A stretch of DNA of 64,000 bases from Bathymodiolus brooksi (lineage: Eukaryota > Mollusca > Bivalvia > Mytilida > Modiolidae). The notes under the pieces were generated by a model, which did no database searches, was not told the origin of the DNA, and was given only the letters and a program-made list of their open reading frames with translations. The DNA is taken from contig OY804578.1 of assembly GCA_963680875.1 (NCBI GenBank), positions 3,720,001 through 3,784,000 of the forward strand, given 5' to 3'. Positions within the stretch are counted from its first letter, which is position 1. Each line of letters starts with the position of its first letter. The position numbers and the translations under genes are program-made. Shown piece after piece: positions 25,229 through 34,187 of the stretch.

Positions 25229-25902
25229 TTGTCAACAATTCCACCAATATCATCAAAACGAACAATTCAACCAATATCATCAAAACGAATAATTACACCA
25301 ATATCATCAAAACGAACAATTACACCAATATCATCAAAACGAATAATTACACCAATATCATCAAAACGAACAATTACACTAATATCATCAAAACGAACAA
25401 TTACACCAATATCATCAAAACGAACAATTACAATGAACAATTACAACGAACAATTACAACGAACAATTACAATGAACAATTACAATGAACAATTACAATG
25501 AACAATTACAATGAACAATTACAACGAACAATTACAACGAACAATTACAACGATCAATTACAATGAACAATTACAATGAAAAATTACAATGAACAATTAC
25601 AACGAACAACTACAACAAACAATTACAATGAACAATTACAATGAACAATTACAACGAACAATTACAATGAACAATTACAACGAACAATTACAACGAACAA
25701 TTACAACGAACAATTACAATGAACAATTACAATGAACAATTACAATGAACAATTACAATGAACAATTACAACAAACAATTACAACGAACAATTACAACGA
25801 ACAATTACAATGAACAATTACAATGAAAAATTACAATGAACAATTACAACGAACAATTACAATGAACAATTACAACGAACAATTACAGCGAACAATTACA
25901 CC
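25229..25902. repeat. 27-bp array grading into 13-bp array
   Basis: About seven copies of a 27-bp unit (caatatcatcaaaacgaaca + attacac) are followed by some 35 copies of a 13-bp unit 'aa(t/c)gaacaattac'. The 13-bp unit is a sub-part of the 27-bp unit (cgaacaattacac), so the array shows a change of period. It ends about 70 nt before exon E. Confidence 0.95.
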
Positions 25903-25973
25903 TCACATCAAATCATAGAACACAAAAAGACCATGACATATATTGATTACTACTCTGATATTTGTTTTTACAG

Positions 25974-26123
25974 TTTTATTAAGACAGCGACAGTTGTTCC
26001 ATACAACCTACAAACTGTATATGATTGCCTTATTGCTCTGGTTAATTCAACTGTTTTTCCTGTCTTTATCCTATGGGATGTATGGAAGCTCGGGATATGA
26101 ACAACCAAACACCAAATTGACAG
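25974..26123 (+). CDS. TMEM145: TMEM145-like exon E (TM2)
   Basis: This 150-nt exon lies between 'tttttacag' and 'gtgaga', phase 1 to phase 1. The peptide 'LLRQRQLFHTTYKLYMIALL' leads into a hydrophobic helix (LWLIQLFFLSLSYGMYG), TM2, and a short extracellular loop ending NTKLT. The final ten exon bases plus the donor are the core of the 25-bp array that follows. Only the first donor preserves the frame: reading on meets TAA at 26150-26152. Confidence 0.93.
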
Positions 26124-26490
26124 GTGAGATTAAAATTCAAATTGACAAGTAAAATTGAAATATAAATTGACAGGTAAGATTAAAATACAAATTGACAGGT
26201 AAGATTCAAATATAAATTGACAGGTAAGATTTAAATACAAATTGACAGGTAAGATTAAAATACAAATTGACAGGTAAGATTGAAATACAAATTGACAGGT
26301 AAGATTAAAATACAAATTGACAGGTAAGATTAAAATACAAATTGATAGGTAAGATTCAAATACAGATTAAACTACAAATTGACAGGTAAGATTGAGATAC
26401 AAATTGACAGGTAAGATTGAGATACAAATTGACAGGTAAGATTGAGATACAAATTGACAGGTACGATAACAATACAAATTGACAGGTAAT
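26114..26490 (+). repeat. 25-bp array containing the exon E donor, 15 copies
   Basis: The unit is 'aaattgacaggtaagattaa' plus 'aatac'. The first copy straddles the real exon E boundary (AAATTGACAG|gtgaga). The next fourteen repeat the exon end plus a donor, and ten of them read GACAG|GTAAGA or GATAG|GTAAGA, a better match to the donor consensus than the authentic GTGAGA. Divergence is low. Confidence 0.95.
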
Positions 26491-26559
26491 AATTAATATG
26501 ATATTATATTTCCTCTGGTGTGACATGAAATGTTCATTTAGATAAACCCAATGTAGTTT

Positions 26560-27998
26560 CAAACTTATATGGTCAAGGAAGATCTTTGCTTCTTAGTCAA
26601 ACTTATATGGTCAAGGAAGATCTTTGCTTCTTAGTCAAACTTATATGGTCAAGGAAGGTCTTTGCCTCTTAGTCAAACTTATATGGTCATGGAAGATCTT
26701 TGCTTCTTAGTCAAACTTATATGGTCAAGGAAGATCTTTGCTTCTTAGTCAAACTTATATGGTCAAGGAAGGTCTTTGCCTCTTAGTCAAACTTATATGG
26801 TCAAGGAAGGTCTTTGCTTCTTAGTCAAACGTATATGGTCAAGGAAGGTCTTTGCTTCTTAGTCAAACTTATATGGTCAAGGAGGGTCTTTGCTTCTTAG
26901 TCAAACTTATATGGTCAAGGAAGGTCTTTGCTTCTTAGTCAAACTTATATGGTCAAGGAAGGTCTTTGCTTCTTAGTCAAACTTATATGGTCAAGGAAGG
27001 GCTTTGCTTCTTAGTCAAACTTATATGGTCAAGGAAGGTCTTTGCTTCTTAGTCAAACTTATATGGTCAAGGAAGGTCTTTGCTTCTTAGTCAAACTTAT
27101 ATGGTCAAGGAAGGTCTTTGCTTCTTAGTCAAACTTATATGGTCAAGGAAGGTCTTTGCTTCTTAGTCAAACTTATATGGTCAAGGAAGGTCTTTGCTTC
27201 TTAGTCAAACTTATATGGTCAAGGAAGGTCTTTGCTTCTTAGTCAAACTTATATGGTCAAGGAAGGTCTTTGCTTCTTAGTCAAACTTATATGGTCAAGG
27301 AAGGTCTTTGCTTCTTAGTCCAGCTTATATGGTCAAGGAAGGTCTTTGCTTCTTAGTCAAACTTATATGGTCAAGGAAGGTCTTTGCTTCTTAGTCAAAC
27401 TTATATGGTCAAGGAAGGGCTTTACTTCTTAGTCAAACTTATATGGTCAAGGAAGGTCTTTACTTCTTAGTCAAACTTATATGGTCAAGGAAGGTCTTTG
27501 CTTCTTAGTCAAACTTATATGGTCAAGGAAGGTCTTTGCTTCTTAGTCAAACTTATATGGTCAAGGAAGGTCTTTGCTTCTTAGTCAAACTTATATGGTC
27601 AAGGAAGGTCTTTGCTTCTTAGTCAAACTTATATGGTCAAGGAAGGTCTTTGCTTCTTAGTCAAACTTATATGGTCAAGGAAGGTCTTTGCTTCTTAGTC
27701 AAACTTATATGGTCAAGGAAGGTCTTTGCTTCTTAGTCAAACTTATATGGTCAAGGAAGGTCTTTGCTTCTTAGTCAAACTTATATAGTCAAGGAAGGTC
27801 TTTGCTTCTTAGTCAAACTTATATGGTCAAGGAAGGGCTTTGCTTCTTAGTCAAACTTATATGGTCAAGGAAGGTCTTTGCTTCTTAGTCAAACTTATAT
27901 GGTCAAGGAAGGGCTTTGCTTCTTAGTCAAACTTATATGGTCAAGGAAGGGCTTTGCTTCTTAGTCAAACTTATATGGTCAAGGAAGGTCTTTGCTTA
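26560..27998. repeat. 38-bp tandem array, ~38 copies
   Basis: The unit is 'gtcaaacttatatggtcaag' plus 'gaaggtctttgcttctta'. Copies are highly similar, with scattered substitutions (for example 'gggctttg', 'tttgcctc'). The array occupies intron E. Confidence 0.98.
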
Positions 27999-28029
27999 TC
28001 AATAATGGCTTTAAATAAATAGTTGCTGT

Positions 28030-28190
28030 GAAAGTTGAAATCTTGTTTGACTACTTATATTTACTTCACTTTAAGTACACGTGGTCAATCACGATTTAAT
28101 CTTTCCTAGAAACCCATGAAAATTGAAATCTTGATTAACCACTTATATTTACTTCACTTTAAATACAAGTGGTCAGTCAAGATTTAAACT
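28030..28190. repeat. Two-copy ~100-bp duplication
   Basis: Two copies share 'gaaatcttg', 'acttatatttacttcacttt' and 'gtggtca(a/g)tca'. Each copy also holds a short inverted pair, 'gactactta' or 'aaccactta' against 'gtggtca'. Confidence 0.7.
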
Positions 28191-28263
28191 GTCATAGCAG
28201 TAATATTTAAGGGATTTCTTTTATGAATTTAGGAACTTGTAGCAAGTCTGTTCCGATGGTGTG

Positions 28264-28346
28264 TTAATTCTGATGGGTAAAGGTTATACAATTACCAGAG
28301 GAGTTTTGTCTACACAGAGTACTAACTTATTTAACCTCTGTTTCAG
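28264..28346 (+). pseudogene. Partial exon F copy upstream of exon F
   Basis: The segment from 28264 to about 28323 repeats exon F positions 28391-28450 almost base for base (ttaattctgatgggtaaagg onward). The remaining bases, 'acttatttaacctctgtttcag', form the real acceptor. The period is 127 bp, so a piece covering part of the exon, its acceptor and its 5' end has been tandemly duplicated 1.5 times. The upstream copy has no acceptor of its own and is presumably intronic. Confidence 0.85.
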
Positions 28347-28519
28347 GTCGTGTATTCGGTACTATCAGTGAGTTAGTATTTCTGTTGATGTTAATTCTGA
28401 TGGGTAAAGGTTATACAATTACCAGAGGAGTTTTGTCTACACAGAGTACTATTGTTATCACAGTATTTTTCTCAGCCTATACAGTGTGTTATGCCGCTGT
28501 GTTTATATATGAAGCAGAG
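28347..28519 (+). CDS. TMEM145: TMEM145-like exon F (TM3-TM4)
   Basis: This 173-nt exon lies between 'ctgtttcag' and 'gtaatt', phase 1 to 0. It encodes 'ISELVFLLMLILMGKGYTIT', TM3 ending in the family-typical GKGYT.TRG motif, then 'STIVITVFFSAYTVCYAAVF', TM4. The LMGKG.T.TRG signature is one of the strongest pointers to the TMEM145/GPR180 7TM domain. Confidence 0.95.
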
Positions 28520-28546
28520 GTAATTATTGTGTACTTTAGCTATGTA

Positions 28547-29144
28547 TATGTGGTCACCTCTATTAAGTCAAACCTGTCCATGTGGCCACCTCTATTAAGT
28601 TAAACCTGTCCATGTGGTCACCTCTATTAAGTCAAACCTGTCCATGTGGCCACCTCTATTAAGTTAAACCTGTCCATGTGGCCACCTCTATTACGTTAAA
28701 CCTGTCCATGTGGTCACCTCTATTAAGTTAAACCTGTCCATGTGGCCACCTCTATTAAGTCAAACCTGTCCATATGGTAACCTCTATTAAGTTAAATCTG
28801 TCCATGTGGCCACCTCTATTAAGTCAAACCTGTCCATGTGGCCACCTCTATTACGTTAAACCTGTCCATGTGGCCACCTCTATTACGTTAAACCTGTCCA
28901 TGTGGTCACCTCTATTAAGTCAAACCTGTCCATGTGGTCACCTCTATTAAGTCAAACCTGTCCATGTGGTCACCTCTATTAAGTCAAACCTGTCCATGTG
29001 GTCACCTCTATTAAGTTAAACCTGTCCATGTGGTCACCTCTATTAAGTCAAACCTGTCCATGTGGTCACCTCTATTAAGTCAAACCTGTCCATGTGGTCA
29101 CCTCTATTAAGTCAAACCTGTCCATGTGGTCACCTCTATTAAGC
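28547..29144. repeat. 32-bp tandem array, ~19 copies
   Basis: The unit is 'tcaaacctgtccatgtggtc' plus 'acctctattaag', with T/C variants at 'gg(t/c)cacc' and 'aagt(c/t)aaac'. It begins about 27 nt after the exon F donor. Further down, 'aggtcacctgtcttataagg' and 'ggtgacctcttaatacaggt' (29220-29280) are an inverted pair related to the unit. Confidence 0.97.
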
Positions 29145-29554
29145 AGTTACCTGTATTAAAAGGTAACATTTTTCTTATCCTGTCATAGGAAATTTGATAT
29201 TAATTGAACCTGTTTTAAGAGGTCACCTGTCTTATAAGGCCAGTTTTTCTTTGTCCGAATGGTGACCTCTTAATACAGGTTTGACTGTATTATGAATAGA
29301 GACAGGGGTGAAGATGTAAATAGTCACGTGTTTTAAATTGCCTCACGAGTTCAGATCTCATGTGTTCGGTCGTATTTATCTATATTGTTGATTACATATC
29401 AACCATTTTCTTTATTATTGGACATTTAATTCCAATGATAAATTTGATTAGCACTATTTTTCAAAATTTTCGTGTTTATCTTAGTGACCATTGTATCATG
29501 TATGTTGTAATCAGGTCTCTATGCTATACAAAAATGGTCCCCAAATTTGATTGA

Positions 29555-29800
29555 GAACATGATACACACAGAAATACTACACGGAAAACTAAAGATAGGT
29601 AACCCAAACCCCACTAATAACCGGCAGATAACTGACGTGGAAGAGTCGGCTGTACCTGCTCCAATAGTTGCACCCGTCGTGTAACTGCTAAACGACTCGA
29701 ACATCATCTGATATGAAAATCGTGTTGGACACCACTATGCGTAAATAAATACAAATAGCATAAATAAAACATGAACCTGCTACTAAACAAATGGGGGTTA
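29555..29800 (+). mobile_element. Dispersed repeat R1 copy with a single array-like unit
   Basis: This copy contains 'aaaactaaagataggtaacc', 'gttgcacccgtcgtgtaact', 'gtgttggacaccactatgcg' and then one unit 'aaataaaacatgaacctgct' plus 'actaaacaaat'. The same junction at 17480-17560 is followed by about 210 units. It is therefore a likely pre-expansion form of the 27-bp array. Confidence 0.65.
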
Positions 29801-29993
29801 AGAAAAACAGAATATCCTTTTCTACGGAAATCGTACCTGACATTACAAAACGGCAAATAAAAAACATGCTAAGGTGCAAACATTTTTAAAGTTAAAGAAA
29901 AATTTGAAATCATTGAAATTATTGTTATTGGTGTTTTACATTTTGAACGTTTGCTATCGAATAAAAAAGTATATATCTAATTTAGTGCACACG

Positions 29994-30484
29994 ACGCGTT
30001 TCTGGAATATCCATCATCAGATACGTTTCTGGAATATCCATTATCAGATACGTTTCTGGAATATCCATTATCAGATACGTTTCTGGAATATCCATCATCA
30101 GATACGTTTCTGGAATATCCATCATCAGATACGTTTCTGGAATATCCATCATCAGATACGTTTCTGGAATATCCATCATCAGATACGTTTCTGGAATATC
30201 CATTATCAGATACGTTTCTGGAATATCCATCATCAGATACGTTTCTGGAATATCCATCATCAGATACGTTTCTGGAATATCCATCATCAGATACGTTTCT
30301 GGAATATCCATCATCAGATACGTTTCTGGAATATCCATCATCAGATACGTTTCTGGAATATCCATCATCAGATACGTTTCTGGAATATCCATCATCAGAT
30401 ACGTTTCTGGAATATCCATCATCAGATACGTTTCTAGAATATCCATCATCAGATACGTTTCTAGAATATCCATCATCAGATACG
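29994..30484. repeat. 27-bp tandem array, 18 copies
   Basis: The unit is 'gatacgtttctggaatatcc' plus 'atcatca'. Three copies carry 'attatca' and the last two 'tctagaat'. Because 27 is divisible by three, several frames are open on both strands; none looks like a gene. It lies about 110 nt before exon G. Confidence 0.97.
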
Positions 30485-30596
30485 CTCAAAGTCAAAAAGT
30501 TGGAAAAATCAAATAATTTACTAAAAGTCTTTAGGATTAAGATATTTAGGGTAAAAATGAAAAACTTATAAATGTAGACATCTTTTTTTCTTACAG

Positions 30597-30769
30597 AAAT
30601 TTGACCCTGGAGAGGTTTTATATACCTATGAAAGTCCGCCAGGATACGGATTAATAGCCCTTCGTCTTATTGGCTGGGTGTGGTTTTGTTATTCAGTTTT
30701 CTTCACACTGAAGAACTACAAATCAAAATCATTGTTTTATTATCCGTTCTTTATATTCTATACTATTTG
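30597..30769 (+). CDS. TMEM145: TMEM145-like exon G (TM5, start of TM6)
   Basis: This 173-nt exon lies between 'ttcttacag' and 'gtaagt', phase 0 to 2. The peptide starts 'KFDPGEVLYTYESPPGYGLI', continues into TM5 (ALRLIGWVWFCYSVFFTL), then a short loop NYKSKS, and the start of TM6 (LFYYPFFIFYTI). The final TG must be completed by G from either alternative exon H1 or H2, giving tryptophan. Confidence 0.95.
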
Positions 30770-31344
30770 GTAAGTACATGCCTTATTTGATAAGGTACAT
30801 TATGTTTTCATATTACCATAAAAGGACAATGTACACAATATGTTGTGCCACTTCTTCTACTATGGAAAATACAGTGGGACAACGCTTTGTGTTGTTGACA
30901 AACTTCCTTTTCTCATATTTAAGATTATGGTATAAAATATTAATGCGGATCATAGAATAAGGCTGACAATCGGCACCCATCAGTTGTTATACTTAATTCC
31001 TGTTAGGTTTAGTGACAACCAGTTGTTATAGCAACAAGACCTTTTGGCTAGCTAGAAACAGTTATTACTTTTCACTACTTTATTTAGTATATTCACCATC
31101 TTCACTTTTTGGGTAGATAAAAGTAGGCATTATCATTTATATTTATGATTTTCTTTTAAACCCCCTTTAAATTCATATTATTATGCAATTTATTATTTTA
31201 AATATTGACAAGAAGGCCCCGTGTGATAATTGGTTGTACTAGATACTTGTTGATTGTGTGGCGGACATTTGACGGTGGAGTCAAAATGGTGACTTTTACT
31301 AGTTTGACGTCTTCATCAAAAAGACCATCTTACTGCAAGAAAAA
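30770..31344 (+). other. Intron G start, no feature seen
   Basis: AT-rich intron sequence with no recognised gene or repeat. The small 'cagttgttata' pair near 30980 and 31020 is the only internal repetition noticed. Confidence 0.5.
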
Positions 31345-31505
31345 CCAGTCCTCTTTCCTCACGACCTATTAACAGTCCTCTTTCCTCACGACCTATTAAC
31401 AGTCCTCTTTTCTCACGACCTATTAACAGTCCTCTTTCCTCACGACCTATTAACAGTCCTCTTTCCTCACGACCTATTAACAGTCCTCTTTTCTCACGAC
31501 CTATT
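31345..31505. repeat. 27-bp tandem array, 6 copies
   Basis: The unit is 'acagtcctctttcctcacga' plus 'cctatta', six copies with a C/T variant (tttTctc). Confidence 0.95.
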
Positions 31506-31835
31506 GCTAGTACCGTTGGTAGCTTTCTTGGTATTTATTCCTACAAAAGAGAACTGAGCGCAATCAGTATTATTCAATACTGGTTCATATGACCATGTGC
31601 ATAGTTATAGTTCGATACATTGTTTTGGTTTTCTACCTTTTGGAATCATATTTTGGAGAATTGACGTTAGTTATTAATGTTTAAATCAATAATTTCAACT
31701 ATATCCTTGTGGGTTTAGTGTTTTTGTTTGGTTAGGGAAACCATGCTACCCTTTCTTGAAATGTTAGATATTCCATGCACCTCTATACAAACGAGAATCG
31801 AACAGACATCTTTAGTGGTGACAGACAGTAATGTG

Positions 31836-33213
31836 TTATTTTAATCTACCTTAACGTACCATCACGACCAAGACATCTTATTTTAATCTACCTTAACGTA
31901 CCATCACGACCAAGACATCTTATTTCAATCTACCTTAACGTACCATATAATCACAACCAAGACATCTTATTTTAATCTACCATAACGTACCATCACGACC
32001 AAGACATCTTATTTTAATCTACCTTAACGTACCATCACGACCAATACATCTTATTTTAATCTACCTTAACGTACCATCACGACCAAGACATCTTATTTCA
32101 ATCTACCTTAACGTACCATATAATCACGACCAAGACATCTTATTTTAATCTACCTTGACGTACCATCACGACCAAGACATCTTATTTTAATCTACCTTAA
32201 CGTACCATCACGACCAAGACATCTTATTTTAATCTACCTTAACGTACCATCACGACCAAGACATCTTATTTTAATCTACCTTAACGTAACATATAATCAC
32301 GACCAAGACATCTTATTTTAATCTACCATAACGTACCATCACGACCAAGACATCTTATTTTAGTCTACCTTAACGTACCATCACGACCAATACATCTTAT
32401 TTTAATCTACCTTAACGTACCATCACGACCAAGACATCTTATTTTATTCTACCTTAGCGTACCATCACGACCATGACACCTTATTTCAATCTACCTTAAC
32501 GTACCATCATGACCATGACACCTTATTTTAATCTACCTTAGCGTACCATCACGACCAAGACATCTTATTTTAATCTACCTTAACGTACCATCACGACCAA
32601 GACATCTTATTTTAATCTACCTTAACGTACCATCACGACCATGACATCTTATTTCAATCTACCTTAACGTACCATCACGACCATGACACCTTATTTTAAT
32701 CTACCTTAGCGTACCACCACGACCAATACATCTTATTTCAATCTACCTTAACGTACCATCACGACCATGGCATCTTATTTCAATCTACCTTAACGTACCA
32801 TCACGACCATGACACCTTATTTTAATCTACCTTAGCGTACCATCACGACCAAGACATCTTATTTTAATCTACCTTAACGTACCATCACGACCAAGACATC
32901 TTATTTTAATCTACCTTAACGTACCATCACGACCAAGACATCTTATTTTAATCTACCTTAACGTACCATCACGACCAAGACATCTTATTTTAGTCTACCT
33001 TAACGTACCATATAATCACGACCAAGACATCTTATTTTAATCTACCTTAACGTACCATCACGACCAAGACATCTTATTTTAGTCTACCTTAACGTACCAT
33101 ATAATCACGACCAAGACATCTTATTTTAATCTACCTTAACGTACCATCACGACCATGACATCTTATTTTAATCTACCTTAACGTACCATCACGACCAAGA
33201 CATCTTATTTTAA
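31836..33213. repeat. 42/46-bp tandem array, ~32 copies
   Basis: The unit is 'ttattttaatctaccttaac', 'gtaccatcacgaccaagaca', 'tc'. A minority form carries an extra four bases (accatATAAtcacg). Runs of variants such as 'catgacacc' recur together, indicating block duplication. Confidence 0.96.
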
Positions 33214-33306
33214 AAGACACATTAGGTATTCAAATACAACATCAATAACATGTATATGTTACCTTTATTATTAAGACCACTTTTTACTCGAAGTTATAAT
33301 TTTTTC

Positions 33307-33498
33307 TCCTCAACATGTTTTAGCTGACCGTATTTTTATATTTTTTGTTTTTTTTTAACAATATTATCAAAGGTTTTTAAATGGTCCTACTGTTATTTAA
33401 ACAGTATTATAATTTTCTCTCCCTATAAGGTTTTTAGCTGCACCTATTGTTATATTTGTTGTTATTTAAACAGTATTATAATTTTCTCTCCCTAAAAG
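33307..33498 (+). repeat. Tandem copies of the start of exon H1 with its acceptor
   Basis: Before the authentic exon H1 at 33499, its 5' end occurs about three more times. A fairly intact copy at 33429-33460 (ggtttttagctgcacctatt) translates FLAAPIVIFVVI then stop. A more diverged copy lies at about 33373 (ggtttttaaatggtcctact), and a faint one near 33318 (gttttagctgaccgtatttt). The copies are separated by the same intron stretch 'tattataattttctctccct', so the unit is intron end plus exon start, 55-70 bp. None of the upstream copies can encode the full exon. Confidence 0.88.
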
Positions 33499-33619
33499 GT
33501 TTTTTGCTGGACCTATTGTTATATTCGTTGCTATGTATAGCTTGGAACTGTGGACTCGAGAAAAAATCGTTGTGGGTGTAGAAAATTTTGTACAACTTTG
33601 TGGTCATTTGTTCTTTTTG
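33499..33619 (+). CDS. TMEM145: TMEM145-like alternative exon H1 (TM6 end, TM7)
   Basis: This 121-nt exon lies between 'ccctaaaag' and 'gtgagt', phase 2 to 0. It encodes 'FFAGPIVIFVAMYSLELWTR', then EKIVVGVENFVQLCGHLFFL: the end of TM6, the loop with W.REK.V.GVE, and TM7. The exon at 50521 has the same length, phase and pattern, with 24 of 40 residues identical by my count. Either one can follow exon G and precede exon I, but joining H1 to H2 would shift the frame, so they are predicted to be mutually exclusive. Confidence 0.9.
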
Positions 33620-33772
33620 GTGAGTTATTCAAACTTTAGGTGTAGGATTTCATCTAGAACTATTTTTTTAGCTACTTTTATGCATAATCTGTTCTTTCAT
33701 CTTGCCTCGGGTATTATATATTCTTTATTTCTATATATACATGCTATGTTGTATTCTATATCATGTCTATAA

Positions 33773-34187
33773 CCAGATATAATATAAATATCTCTATAGT
33801 ACGTACATTTAGTTTGTATAAATAATTGTTTATATATATTAATTAATTAAATTATAATATAACTCAGTTCTTGATAAAGACAAACCACCTCTGCTGTTGT
33901 TTATAGTACATGTCAACCTGGATCAGTGATATTAAGTGTTTATATATCATGCTTGTTACGATATGATTGTAAATTTCTATATATCAGAAATGAAATTTAA
34001 ATAAATGTAAAAGAATATCACAGGATACAAAAATGTTATTGAAAATATCGTCAAATATAATTAAGATTGTCAACTATTACAATACGTTTCTCTATGTAAT
34101 TATTGTAACTTCAGAAATAAAAATTAGGAATGATGTCACTTGACCAAACTGGATTAGTTTGTATATATTATTTTAATACTTTGATAG
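33773..34187 (+). other. Intron between H1 and the exon-derived array
   Basis: AT-rich sequence without recognised features. It ends in 'attttaatactttgatag', which would be a normal acceptor and is likely the ancestral acceptor of exon H2. Confidence 0.55.

Noticed and set aside
29977..30495. Open frames on both strands over the 27-bp array (SRNVSDDGY and RFWNIHHQI repeats)
   Set aside because: Period divisible by three gives open frames on both strands at once; no start context, exon structure or independent coding signal.
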